NCBI RefSeq assembly: GCF_014651635.1
Contig: NZ_BMXG01000019.1
Location: forward strand, 1-64,000
Length of the DNA stretch: 64,000 bases
Source of the DNA: Cerasicoccus arenae
Lineage (GTDB): Bacteria > Verrucomicrobiota > Verrucomicrobiia > Opitutales > Cerasicoccaceae
Direction: 5' to 3'
Made by a program: the position numbers and the translations under genes. Below are positions 17,434 to 26,080 of this stretch, piece by piece (positions within the stretch are counted from its first letter, which is position 1; every line of letters begins with the position of its first letter). The notes below the pieces were generated by a model. It was not told the origin of the DNA and ran no database searches. It saw only the letters and a program-made list of their open reading frames with translations.

Positions 17434-18957
17434 TTAGACGGGTCGCTTGGACTCATTAATCAAGTCCTTGAATGACACACGCGACGGGTGATCCTCCGGC
17501 AAATGAAGGAGGATTTCACGGTAACGGTCGACAATCGGGTCGGCCTCACTGAGAAGTTTTAGAGCCTCATTGTTACCATTCATTTCCAGACGATCTTTGA
17601 AATCAGCTGGTGAAATATAATCGACAGGCCGACCGGGCTGATAGCGCTCCGCGTCATCCTTGTCATCCGGCTCAACCACGCTCAAAAACCCAATTTTAAC
17701 TAGGGTTCGAATCGTGTGGTTGAGCGTATGGACTGGCACCCGGATACGCTCGCTTAAGTCGTCTGCTGAAAGCGGTGCCTCGCAGTTCTCAAAACGACGA
17801 GCAATCAGGGCCAACGTGGTAACCGCAAGCAGCTCTTGTGCGCGCCGACTGGTGTTATCCCACGCCCGCTGATGAGTCAGGCGATTAACGTTTTGAATGG
17901 CATAAGTTATTTGCCCGCCCAACAACAGGAACGTCCAAAAAACGAATAGACCAAACAATAACACCGGTAGTATGCCAACAGCACCGAAAAGGCTTTTTTG
18001 ACGAACCACAAAGCCAATGTAGAAAAAGCTCAAATACTGGTTTAGGTAAAGCAAGCAAGCGACCACCATTGCGCCACGCAGCGCCGGAATCCAATGCACA
18101 TTGGCATTTGGGATAAACCGGTTAAAGGACGCCAACAAAAATACCGTGATGAAGAAGATAAGAAACGGCGTAAAGACGATAAACATCGACCGAAAATAAT
18201 CCCCATACGGAACCGTATCGAAGAATTGCGACACCTTACTGTACACCCCGAGCGTCACTAGGGTCACGCTGACTACCGCACCCAGCGAAATAACCGCCCA
18301 ATAAAAAACCACCTGCTGGACGAAATTACGCCCCTGCTGCACGCCCCAAATCGTATTGAACGTCTTCTCAATCGTAGACAGCAGCTGTATGCTGATCACA
18401 ATCAGAACAATTGAGCCGATGACGCCTACCGTGCCCGAACGCGAATTTTCAACTAAGGTATCAATCGTCTTTTCCAGGTCGCTTTCGACTTCTTGCTGGT
18501 CGACCGTCTCCATCTCCTTGGGTTCACCAGGCTTGGCATCATCTTCAGGCACCTTGGCTTCGAGTTCATCTGACTGCTTGGCAGACGGAACCACGTAGTA
18601 AACCGCATCCGTTAAGGTGTCTGCGAGGCGGTCTCGCCCATCCTCGGGCACCACAAAACCAGACACCATGATCGCTATTGCGATCAGCGGCCCCAACGCA
18701 ATAAGTGTGTAATAGCTGAGGGCGGCGGCATGACTGGGAATCCGATTAGTACGGATACCATCAACCGTCAGAGCCATAACCCGAAGGAACCCGAAAAACT
18801 TTGCCCGTAGCGAGCGCTCCTCAAGGTGGCCAGTATGCCAGATCTCGCTACGCATCAACTCGGGAAATGCGCTCACTTCCTCCTGTGCGCGACTCCACCA
18901 GCGTTTGGGATTAGACGGTTGCGTACCCATACAAGAAGCAGCCATAGCTGGCCGCAT
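17434..18957 (-). CDS. YihY/BrkB-family inner membrane protein
   Basis: A 507-residue integral membrane protein of the YihY/UPF0761 family (once mis-assigned as RNase BN). The first family block is GIRTNRIPSHAAALSYYTLI at about residues 67-86, followed by six membrane segments in all, up to about residue 365 (LLFGLFVFWTFLLLGGQITY). An acidic insert, about 100-165 (EDDAKPGEPKEMETVDQQEV), lies between the first two segments. The C-terminal 120 residues (LSADDLSERIRVPVHTLNHT and following) look like a winged helix, an extension seen in some family members. Its molecular function is not established. It starts 9 bases after the GYF_2 protein's stop, indicating one transcript. Confidence 0.85.
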   Translation of the reverse strand: MRPAMAASCMGTQPSNPKRWWSRAQEEVSAFPELMRSEIWHTGHLEERSLRAKFFGFLRVMALTVDGIRTNRIPSHAAALSYYTLIALGPLIAIAIMVSGFVVPEDGRDRLADTLTDAVYYVVPSAKQSDELEAKVPEDDAKPGEPKEMETVDQQEVESDLEKTIDTLVENSRSGTVGVIGSIVLIVISIQLLSTIEKTFNTIWGVQQGRNFVQQVVFYWAVISLGAVVSVTLVTLGVYSKVSQFFDTVPYGDYFRSMFIVFTPFLIFFITVFLLASFNRFIPNANVHWIPALRGAMVVACLLYLNQYLSFFYIGFVVRQKSLFGAVGILPVLLFGLFVFWTFLLLGGQITYAIQNVNRLTHQRAWDNTSRRAQELLAVTTLALIARRFENCEAPLSADDLSERIRVPVHTLNHTIRTLVKIGFLSVVEPDDKDDAERYQPGRPVDYISPADFKDRLEMNGNNEALKLLSEADPIVDRYREILLHLPEDHPSRVSFKDLINESKRPV

Positions 18958-18966
18958 AAAAATACA

Positions 18967-19728
18967 TCAACCGAGCACGGTCATCACCGCAACGGCCCCC
19001 ATACCCACGATGCCCAGCACCGCACAAGCAATCATGGCATAAAGGTTCAGGGTGATCGTACAGAACCAAGCGGCGAATGAACTAACCGCAACAGCGATCA
19101 TCATGGTCTGATCTCCCCATGACCAGAAAATGTAAGTAAAATAGCCGAACCCGAGCATCATTCGAAAGCGGATCAGCGGAAAAGCGTCAGTCACTGACAA
19201 AATGCAGCAGAGCGTCAGAAAAAGGTCCGCAACACCAACAACAAGCAGTGGATGGGAAATGAGTAATCCATAATCGCCATCTTCTTGAATAGTCGAAATC
19301 ACCGCAACATTTGGCCAAATGTCCACGATAGCCGCCATAAGCATGATAACGGCTAGCGCAGGCAGTGAAATTGCGGCAGCAGTTTCTGCGGCACGATGCT
19401 TTTTCTTGAGGTGACGAGTCTCATCAGTGTTGCCTTCTGCGGCTGCAAGCATCTGGTCGACCTTCAGCTCCGGCAAGTGTTCGTCATCGTGATTCAGTGA
19501 ATCCTCGCTAATGTCCTTAGGACGTAGACTAAGCGGTTTTTGAACAGGGTTTACTGCCAAACGGATTTCTTCACACTCCATGAGCGGTAGCCAGTCTTCC
19601 CGATCCTCATCGTAATAGAGGGTGGTTTCGCTCGCTTTGCCAGCCTCGATCAAGTCCGCTATACGGCCAACATCATAAGGTCCTTTCGCTTCTTCTGAGC
19701 CTGGCTCCTGAATGTAGTACTCACCCAT
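18967..19728 (-). CDS. GYF_2-domain membrane protein
   Basis: A 253-residue protein. Residues 1-58 form a GYF_2 (DUF4339) domain: YYIQEPGSEEAKGPYDVGRI, then a Leu-x-x-x-G-Lys element and the closing DWLPLMECEEI. Such domains are thought to mediate protein contacts at the cytoplasmic face of the membrane. A charged linker to about residue 135 is followed by about four hydrophobic segments (LPALAVIMLMAAIVDIWPNV and later ones). It lies directly upstream of the YihY protein in the same transcript. A role as an adaptor for that protein is only a guess. Confidence 0.75.
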   Translation of the reverse strand: MGEYYIQEPGSEEAKGPYDVGRIADLIEAGKASETTLYYDEDREDWLPLMECEEIRLAVNPVQKPLSLRPKDISEDSLNHDDEHLPELKVDQMLAAAEGNTDETRHLKKKHRAAETAAAISLPALAVIMLMAAIVDIWPNVAVISTIQEDGDYGLLISHPLLVVGVADLFLTLCCILSVTDAFPLIRFRMMLGFGYFTYIFWSWGDQTMMIAVAVSSFAAWFCTITLNLYAMIACAVLGIVGMGAVAVMTVLG

Positions 19729-19826
19729 GTGTGCTAGCGAATTTTTCTGATTATGCCTTTGCGAGCAAGCTTAAAGCGGAAAATCAGCACAATCATTACA
19801 TCCCGTAAAAATCCCGTAAATCGTTG

Positions 19827-20660
19827 CTATAGCGATTGTTCTCCCATGTCACCACCCCAACGCAATTTCTGGCGTAAAATGGTAAAATAGGAATAACTAC
19901 GGGGCAGTAGCAGCGGTAACTCACCCCGTGAGATATGAATTTGAAGCGGGAAAATTTCCTGTCCGTTGAAGCGTTGAGCACCATCGAGCGTGACCTGTGC
20001 CTTGGCATTCTCCATAACACTCACCTTAAGCACACTGTCACGGGTCAGTACCAGACTCCGGTTACTTAGGCTATGCGGGCAAATCGGAGTCATCACAAGC
20101 ACCTCCGCGCCGGGCATAATGATTGGGCCGCCAGCAGACAGATTATAGGCCGTGGAGCCAGTCGGCGTGCTGAAAATCAGACCGTCGCTATAATACTCAG
20201 TCACTAACGTGCCTGCGCACCAGACCTGTAAGCCAATCAAGCGGCGCCCATCCGCGCTTTTGATTACGGCGTCGTTGAGCCCGAGCGCATGCTGGTCATC
20301 CGCCGTAGTGCAGTGCAGTACTGAGCGTTTCTGGATGTCGAACTCGCCCTGTAATACTGCCACGAAATGCTCGCGAATCGAAGCAGGGGAATACGTTGCC
20401 AAAAAACCCAGCTTCCCCTGATTCACCCCGAATACCGGTACACCGGAGCGCATGGACTCTGGAGCGGTGGAAAGTATCGTTCCGTCGCCCCCAAGCACAC
20501 AACAGGCATCCGCCCCATCGAGGTAGCCCTCGGCAATCGGGTAATCGCTGCTACGGGTCGACTCCACCCCATGCTCGGCGCACACGCCCTCGAGAAAATC
20601 CGCCAACTCGCCAGCGAGTGGCTTCTCGCGGTTGATCACGAATGCGATGCGGGAGAGCAT
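19827..20660 (-). CDS. nadK: NAD kinase
   Basis: A 277-residue cytoplasmic enzyme that phosphorylates NAD to NADP. The ATP/NAD-binding signature GGDGT is at 57-61 in CCVLGGDGTILSTA. The second block FGVNQGKLGFLA and the third, FSTPTGSTAYNLSAGGPIIM, are all typical, as is the C-terminal region from TPICPHSLSNRSLVL. Length is standard. It follows argG after 16 bases on the same strand and is probably co-transcribed, a pairing with no obvious metabolic logic. No Shine-Dalgarno sequence is seen (CTTTCCCTTT precedes the ATG). Confidence 0.95.
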   Translation of the reverse strand: MLSRIAFVINREKPLAGELADFLEGVCAEHGVESTRSSDYPIAEGYLDGADACCVLGGDGTILSTAPESMRSGVPVFGVNQGKLGFLATYSPASIREHFVAVLQGEFDIQKRSVLHCTTADDQHALGLNDAVIKSADGRRLIGLQVWCAGTLVTEYYSDGLIFSTPTGSTAYNLSAGGPIIMPGAEVLVMTPICPHSLSNRSLVLTRDSVLKVSVMENAKAQVTLDGAQRFNGQEIFPLQIHISRGELPLLLPRSYSYFTILRQKLRWGGDMGEQSL

Positions 20661-20676
20661 AAAGGGAAAGATAAAA

Positions 20677-21906
20677 TCAAAGTTTCATCTTGGACAATTG
20701 CTTAATGGCGCGAGCGCGCAGGCGGAGCCCCTGCAAACGGATAAAGCCGCTGGCATCGTCGGGGTTGTAGTCGCTGGCAACACCTTCCATAGAGGCGATT
20801 TTGTCGTCGTATAGTGAAAGATCACTCTTGCGACCCACAGTGATGACGTTTCCCTTGTAAAGCTTCAGGCGAGCGACGCCGCACACATGCTTTTGGCTGT
20901 CGTCAAAGAAAGCCTGCAACGCTTCACGCTCGGGCGCATACCAGAATCCGTAGTAGACCAGCTCGGCGTATTTTGGCACGAGGCTGTCGCGCAAATGCAT
21001 AAGATCGCGGTCCATCGTAATGCTCTCCACCTGACGATGACCCTGCATGAGAATCGTGCCGCCGGGGGTTTCATAAACGCCACGGCTCTTCATGCCGACA
21101 AAGCGGTTTTCCACCAGATCCACTCGGCCAATGCCATGCTTACCCGCGAGCTTATTGAGTGTCTTAAGAACTTGGGCGGGGTTCATTTCCTCGCCATTGA
21201 CCGCGATACAATCGCCGCGTTCGTAGGTAAGCTCGACATATTCTGGCTCATTGGGCGCATCCTGAGGATCCACGCTCAACTTGAACATTTTCTTGTTCTC
21301 CGGCGTGGTCGGATCGAACCATGGATCTTCGAGAATACCAGCTTCGTAGGAAATATGCAGGAGGTTGCGGTCCATCGAGTAAGGCTTGGAAGCGCTGGCC
21401 TCAACGTTAACGCCATTTGCGGCACACCAATCGATCATTTCCGTACGGCCAGGGAAGGCGTCGCGGAAGATCTGCATGCGCCACGGTGAGATAATTTGCA
21501 GCTCGGGCGCAAGTGCGGCGTAAGTCAGCTCAAAACGAACCTGGTCATTGCCTTTACCGGTCGCCCCGTGAGCAACGGCGTTGCAGCCTTCCTGCTCAGC
21601 AATTTCGATCTGTGCCTTGGCAATCAACGGACGTGCAATGGACGTCCCGAGGTAATACTGGCCTTCGTAAATGGCGTTGGCGCGCATCATCGGATAGATG
21701 AAGTCGCTCGCGAACTCCTCAACGAGATCCAGCGTGTAGTGCTTGGACGCGCCTGTAGCGATGGCCTTTTCCTCTAGGCCATCAAGCTCTTCTTCCTGAC
21801 CCACGTCAGCAGCGAAAGTGACGATTTCGGCGTCGTAATGATTCTTAAGCCAGCGCACCAGCACCGACGTGTCCAAACCTCCAGAATATGCGAGAACGAT
21901 TTTCAT
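20677..21906 (-). CDS. argG: Argininosuccinate synthase
   Basis: A 409-residue cytoplasmic enzyme that joins citrulline and aspartate using ATP, the penultimate step of arginine synthesis. The N-terminal PP-loop [15 protein letters not shown] (6-20) binds ATP. The citrulline/aspartate signature is in [16 protein letters not shown]. Length and end-to-end similarity match the standard bacterial enzyme. It is the first gene of an argG-nadK pair. The 139 bases upstream to the divergent small ORF should hold its promoter, but I see no clear arginine-repressor box. Confidence 0.97.
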   Translation of the reverse strand: MKIVLAYSGGLDTSVLVRWLKNHYDAEIVTFAADVGQEEELDGLEEKAIATGASKHYTLDLVEEFASDFIYPMMRANAIYEGQYYLGTSIARPLIAKAQIEIAEQEGCNAVAHGATGKGNDQVRFELTYAALAPELQIISPWRMQIFRDAFPGRTEMIDWCAANGVNVEASASKPYSMDRNLLHISYEAGILEDPWFDPTTPENKKMFKLSVDPQDAPNEPEYVELTYERGDCIAVNGEEMNPAQVLKTLNKLAGKHGIGRVDLVENRFVGMKSRGVYETPGGTILMQGHRQVESITMDRDLMHLRDSLVPKYAELVYYGFWYAPEREALQAFFDDSQKHVCGVARLKLYKGNVITVGRKSDLSLYDDKIASMEGVASDYNPDDASGFIRLQGLRLRARAIKQLSKMKL

Positions 21907-21992
21907 AGCTTTAAAGTGTCGGACTTAAACGAGAGACCGCCTCGCCGCCAAGGATAAAGCGCAACGGAACATAGATGGTGGCATTTCCACTC

Positions 21993-22019
21993 TTGACATC
22001 CCATTAAATCACTTAAAAT
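21993..22019 (+). promoter_or_regulatory. Candidate promoter of small membrane-protein gene
   Basis: An exact TTGACA (21993-21998) is followed after 15 bases by TAAAAT (22014-22019), 26 bases before the ATG of the 49-residue frame. The spacer is shorter than the usual 16-18 bases, so this is tentative. Confidence 0.3.
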
Positions 22020-22045
22020 CAGTCTTACCTCATTTCAAATTAATT

Positions 22046-22195
22046 ATGAAGTACTTACTCGGTTTCGGCTTAATCGGCGTCGGCTTGTATCTGACCCAAT
22101 CGTCTTTTGAAAAATCAACCGACGGAGGCGGCGTCTTATTTTACGGCCTCATTTTCGTGGGTGCCATTACGGTGATCAAGGAATGGATCAGTTGA
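22046..22195 (+). CDS. Very small membrane protein (49 residues)
   Basis: An ATG frame of 50 codons filling the gap between argG and the EcsC gene. The product begins MKYLLGFGLIGVGLYL (hydrophobic), has a short polar turn (SSFEKSTDGGG), then a second hydrophobic stretch (VLFYGLIFVGAITVI) and ends KEWIS. It thus looks like a two-helix hairpin membrane peptide. It ends one base before the convergent EcsC gene's stop. A TTGACA-containing promoter candidate precedes it. I do not recognise a family. Chance of a spurious frame is real, but two well-formed membrane segments and tight fit between genes favour a true gene. Confidence 0.5.
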   Translation: MKYLLGFGLIGVGLYLTQSSFEKSTDGGGVLFYGLIFVGAITVIKEWIS

Positions 22196-23050
22196 TCAGC
22201 GGTCCTCGATAAGCTTGGCCGAGTCTTTCGACTTTGCCAGCTCTCGATATTCGGCCTGCACGACATCTGGGCCGAACTGGCGCTCCAGTCGTCGCATGAT
22301 GAAGTGGCCCAAGGCCAAATCTTGGTAAAAACCCGTAAAGTAGGTATTGACGATGGCACCGCCGACCGCGCCAATCGCTGGCACCATAATCGCAGCCGCC
22401 TTTTCAGTGACGGTCAGGCTAAAACGCTCAGCCACTTTCGCGATAAAACGAGTCAACGCGGGTGATCCAACGTCCAACACACCGTTTTGCGCAGCATATT
22501 GAGCGGCCTCAGTAACGCGCTGGGCCAGCAGACCCCGGATCGCGAGGTAGCTGGCGTCAGACGATTCTTTTTTGCCACTCTTGGATTTATTACCGAGCGC
22601 AAAGACTTCGATACAGGCCAAGCGGGCTTCAGCATTGCGCAAGTCTTCCCCTTGGCTCCGGGCAACATCCGCGATGGAGCGCAGCATAATCGTGGTAGAA
22701 ATCGGCAGTTCAACCGGCAATGAAGCCCACCCAAAAGCACCCCCAATCCCCCCCGTAGTCGCTGTGGCGAACTTATGAATGAGATTACTGCTCGTGCTAA
22801 TTCGATCTTTTTCCAGAGTGAGCAATGCCACTTCCAGGGCGGCACGGAGAGCCTTGTCCGTCGCACTAACAATAACGCCGTTTGCCTTGTCCGGCAGCAT
22901 TTCGAGTCCTTTTTCAATCGGCGCGCCGAGCAAATTAACCAACTGCGTAGCGAAGCTCGTGCGCTCCAAAATGCGGTGCGCCATCTGGATATCAAGATGG
23001 TCCTGTTCACTCCATACGGGCGGATCAATGAGCGGCGGAAACTTGGTCAT
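22196..23050 (-). CDS. EcsC family protein
   Basis: A 284-residue protein of the EcsC family (named after the third gene of the Bacillus ecs ABC-transporter operon, function unclear). The glycine-rich block TATTGGIGGAFGWASLPVEL and PISTTIMLRSIADVARSQGE (about residues 92-131) are typical, as is the C-terminal glycine-rich hydrophobic region AAIMVPAIGAVGGAIVNTYF. It is probably membrane-associated. No ABC transporter genes lie nearby, which is usual for proteobacterial and verrucomicrobial members. A C7 run on the + strand (22748-22754) encodes part of the Gly-Gly-Ile-Gly-Gly segment. Confidence 0.85.
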   Translation of the reverse strand: MTKFPPLIDPPVWSEQDHLDIQMAHRILERTSFATQLVNLLGAPIEKGLEMLPDKANGVIVSATDKALRAALEVALLTLEKDRISTSSNLIHKFATATTGGIGGAFGWASLPVELPISTTIMLRSIADVARSQGEDLRNAEARLACIEVFALGNKSKSGKKESSDASYLAIRGLLAQRVTEAAQYAAQNGVLDVGSPALTRFIAKVAERFSLTVTEKAAAIMVPAIGAVGGAIVNTYFTGFYQDLALGHFIMRRLERQFGPDVVQAEYRELAKSKDSAKLIEDR

Positions 23051-23147
23051 AATGCTGCAATATTAACAATAAACGCGCCCGAGGCGAGCCAGTTGATACG
23101 ATTGCTCGCCCTTCAAAGACCAGACCACGCGCTGGTTTGTTCCAGAG

Positions 23148-24080
23148 CTACTCTCCCTTCACCCCGCTAGCCAAGACGGTCTCGAAGCCAGGATCTCCCT
23201 GTTCATGGGCAACCACGTTAACCTTGACCGTGCTAAAACCGGTGTCCTTGAGCCAGCGATAAAGCTGATTTTCCGAAAAGCCCAGCCAGCGATCAGCGTA
23301 AAGCTCGTGCGCTTTCTCAAACTGATGCTCCTTGAGGTCCAGAACCACGAGCGTGCCCCCCGGCTTCAATATGCGATACGCCTCAGCGATGGCCTTGGCG
23401 GGCTTTTCCGCATGATGCAATGCCTGACTCAGTAAAGCTAATTCGACACTGCCGTCTTCCAAAGGAACGTTTTCGATGTCGCCCAATTTATAATGCAGAT
23501 TCTCGATGCCGTTCTTGGCCGCAAGCTCAACCCCGACCTCGACCATCCGAGGTGAATTATCGATGCAGAAAACTTGCTCGGCGCGCTGGGCGAGCAATTG
23601 GGAAAGTACACCCTCCCCTGCCCCAAGGTCAGCAATCTTGATGTACGGAGTCAAATGCAGCAGGAAATGGCCAATGGCCTCCCAAGAACGGCCCGGACAA
23701 TAATTGCGCCCAAGACGACCAGCGACCTGATTAAAATAATCCTCAGAAGCGCGGCGACGCCGGTCGAGCACCCGCTCTAGGTTTTTTTCGTCTTCACGAA
23801 ACTCAGGCTCCTCACGAGCAGCTTCATATGCTGCGTCAATTAACCTCACCGTGGGCGGCGCAACGGAGTCGCTGAGCGAGTAGAAGGTCTTCTTACCTTC
23901 CTTCCGGTCATCCAGCAGCCCGCCCTGACGCAGCAACGCCAAATGCGAGGAGATCCGCGATTGCCCCATAGCAAGCAGCTCCTGCAACTCTGCCACCGAC
24001 AGCTCTTCGCGGCGCAGTAGTTGGATAAGCCGCAGGCGCGTCGCATCGGCGAGTAGCTTGAGAGTGTCCCAGGAAGCCAT
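23148..24080 (-). CDS. ArsR-type regulator fused to SAM-dependent methyltransferase
   Basis: A 310-residue two-domain protein. Residues 1-75 are an ArsR-family winged helix (LADATRLRLIQLLRREELSV, and recognition helix region MGQSRISSHLALLRQGGLL). No metal-binding Cys cluster is visible. From about residue 130 a class I methyltransferase follows, with motif I IADLGAGEGVLSQLLA, the acidic end of strand 2 at FCIDNSP, and ALLSQALHHAEKPAKAIAEA. Proteins of this build are often found with methionine or SAM-cycle genes and may couple DNA binding to SAM or SAH level; that is family knowledge, not shown here, and no such gene is adjacent. It is a single gene separated from upstream greA by a strong terminator. 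Confidence 0.85.
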   Translation of the reverse strand: MASWDTLKLLADATRLRLIQLLRREELSVAELQELLAMGQSRISSHLALLRQGGLLDDRKEGKKTFYSLSDSVAPPTVRLIDAAYEAAREEPEFREDEKNLERVLDRRRRASEDYFNQVAGRLGRNYCPGRSWEAIGHFLLHLTPYIKIADLGAGEGVLSQLLAQRAEQVFCIDNSPRMVEVGVELAAKNGIENLHYKLGDIENVPLEDGSVELALLSQALHHAEKPAKAIAEAYRILKPGGTLVVLDLKEHQFEKAHELYADRWLGFSENQLYRWLKDTGFSTVKVNVVAHEQGDPGFETVLASGVKGE

Positions 24081-24148
24081 GGTCAGGTGTTTATCGTTTA
24101 TTCACGCAGATTAAAGTCCAAAAATGCGCCGCATGACGCATCCATGAA

Positions 24149-24177
24149 AAAACCCGCCATGCTTGATGACGGGTTTT
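24149..24177 (-). terminator. Rho-independent terminator of the long greA gene
   Basis: An eight-base stem AAAACCCG (24149-24156) and CGGGTTTT (24170-24177) with a 13-base loop; on the minus strand the hairpin continues into a T-run (TTTTTTC). It lies 24 bases beyond the greA stop and separates greA from the ArsR-methyltransferase gene. Confidence 0.85.
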
Positions 24178-24200
24178 GTAAAAATATGAAACATCGCGAG

Positions 24201-26060
24201 CTACAGCGTGCGACCGCTGTCCACCCAACGTTTGATGCCCTTAATGGTCCACTGCACCGTATTGCCATCAATTTCGGTGGTAACCGTCGTATCGACGCCT
24301 TTGCCAACCAATGCCTGACCGAGGGGAGTCTTGTAGGAGAGGATGTTCTTCTCTGGCTCACTATCAAAGGCACCAAGAATTGCATATTCTTCAGACTGAC
24401 CATCACTGTTGGTGAGCTGGACGATCGAACCCACGCTGACCACGTCATTAGAGGCATCGGTGAAGTCGGTGACGCTGGCGCGATTACGGTCACGCTCAAG
24501 GTTCGCCTTGCGAGCCATGAGGGTATCCTGGTCCTGCCGGGCCATCTTGTATTCCGAATTTTCCTTAAGGTCACCATGCTCACGAGCAACGGCGATCGCT
24601 TCCTTATTCTCAGGAATACGAACTTCAACCAGCTCTTTGAGTTCGGCATTAAGTGCGTCAAAGCTCTTCTTACTGACGATCAAGTCTTCTACCTTCTCCA
24701 GTGCGGAACCGGAGATCAGGCCTTGAACGCTAGGATAAGTCTTAATGAAGCGAGCCAAGAGCGAATTTTTCGTCAAGCCCTCGAAGCCTTGATTGAGCAT
24801 CAGGCCTTGAGCAAGGTCATGTGCTTCTTCTTCGCTGGCTTCAGCGAGCATGTCGGTGATCAACTCCTTGTCGTCACTGAGGATGTCTGCCAGCGGGATG
24901 CGGCGGTTACCCGTGCTCTGGAGTGCTTCTAGGTCGATCGCGTAAAGAACGTTGTTCAGGAAGCGTGGGCTAATCAAGCCATCCACGAGCTTACGGAACT
25001 TGCGGGAGTTGCGGTTTTTAATGATCCACAACAGAACAGGACCACGTAGGTTCTGCTCACGCAACCAACGTCTAAAATGATCGGCGACCATTTCTTCGCA
25101 CTCGCGGTCAACGAGGAAGGAAATCGTTTCGCTGGTCATCTTACCTTCGCTGTTGCGGAGGATGTCGATGACGACGCTCTGCCAGTTGTCCGGATAGGTG
25201 CGGGACAACAGGTCGAGGAAACGCTTCTGGTAGCCAGTCGGAATTTCTGCCGCCAAGGCATTGAGGTCTGGCGTTTCCATAACGAGTGACTTGGAAGTCG
25301 GCTCGATGGTTTCCGGATCAGCTTCCAAGTGGCGGGCTAAGTCATTGCGGACCCATACACCGTGCAAACGCTCAGCTTGGCTCAGGCCGTGGGCCTTCTT
25401 AACCGCTTCGGTCAAGTGCTCAAATATGTTTGGGAGGTCAGACTGAATCTCCTTCACGTTTTCAGAAATCTGATGCAGCTTTTCAGCCAGAAGAATCTTC
25501 TTCTTCGGTTGCTTGACGACGTAAAAATCTTCCAGAATTTCTTGCTCAGGCTTCAACGGCTCTTCGCGCAGAATATACGGGTCGATCTTGCGAGAAGGCG
25601 TCTGGACGCGTGGGTCCTTAACAAGTACCTTCTTGGTCTGAGTCCACCACTTCTTAAATTTAGCTGGGCCTAATAGGCGGGAAAGCACCCCTTCCAATTC
25701 AGTTGGGCTGGCTTCTTGATCTGGCATTCGCGCAAGGACTTCCACGATTAGATCGCCGGGCCGCTTCTTAATCATCTCTTCGATGACTGCAGGCTCGGTG
25801 CGACGACGCACGAGGATATTCTCCGGGTCTAGTATCTCCAACTTATCAATACAGAACGCTGGGGCCATCTGGTGACCGTCCTTGCCGTCCTCAAAGTCGA
25901 TGATGAGCTTACCTTCACCTTCGTCGTAGCCTTGGATAGTGCCAAAGCCCCAGGAACGATGCATGCAGAACGCTCCGGGCTGCATCGCCTCCAGTTTTTT
26001 ACGGTCGCCCGAAAGTGCGGGCTGCTTTTGTATGAGCAAATCGATTGCTTCTTGGTTCAT
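24201..26060 (-). CDS. greA: Long GreA-type transcription elongation factor with large N-terminal extension
   Basis: A 619-residue protein whose last 160 residues or so are a complete GreA: the coiled-coil with the acidic tip AREHGDLKENSEYKMAR (Gly-Asp-Leu-Lys-Glu-Asn at 496-501), and the C-terminal FKBP-like domain from VSVGSIVQLTNSDG. GreA rescues backtracked RNA polymerase by stimulating transcript cleavage. Ordinary GreA has about 160 residues. Here about 450 residues are added in front: a Tudor-like module at about 27-75 (CMHRSWGFGTIQGYDEGEGK, then LIIDFED) and a long helical region. Long GreA proteins are also known from Chlamydia, so this is a PVC-group trait rather than a local fusion. 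The N-terminal module recalls RNA-polymerase-binding Tudor/CarD-type domains. Its start lies only 20 bases from divergent rsmB. Confidence 0.88.
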   Translation of the reverse strand: MNQEAIDLLIQKQPALSGDRKKLEAMQPGAFCMHRSWGFGTIQGYDEGEGKLIIDFEDGKDGHQMAPAFCIDKLEILDPENILVRRRTEPAVIEEMIKKRPGDLIVEVLARMPDQEASPTELEGVLSRLLGPAKFKKWWTQTKKVLVKDPRVQTPSRKIDPYILREEPLKPEQEILEDFYVVKQPKKKILLAEKLHQISENVKEIQSDLPNIFEHLTEAVKKAHGLSQAERLHGVWVRNDLARHLEADPETIEPTSKSLVMETPDLNALAAEIPTGYQKRFLDLLSRTYPDNWQSVVIDILRNSEGKMTSETISFLVDRECEEMVADHFRRWLREQNLRGPVLLWIIKNRNSRKFRKLVDGLISPRFLNNVLYAIDLEALQSTGNRRIPLADILSDDKELITDMLAEASEEEAHDLAQGLMLNQGFEGLTKNSLLARFIKTYPSVQGLISGSALEKVEDLIVSKKSFDALNAELKELVEVRIPENKEAIAVAREHGDLKENSEYKMARQDQDTLMARKANLERDRNRASVTDFTDASNDVVSVGSIVQLTNSDGQSEEYAILGAFDSEPEKNILSYKTPLGQALVGKGVDTTVTTEIDGNTVQWTIKGIKRWVDSGRTL

Positions 26061-26080
26061 GGGATTTTAATTAATCGGGA

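Noticed and set aside
20887-21489. 200-codon + strand frame opposite argG
   Set aside because: argG is complete and highly conserved here, and the antisense product resembles nothing known.
24087-24932. Long + strand frame of 281 codons opposite greA
   Set aside because: It lies over the strongly supported greA C-terminal domain and crosses a terminator hairpin. It has no recognisable motif, so it is a mirror of greA coding bias.
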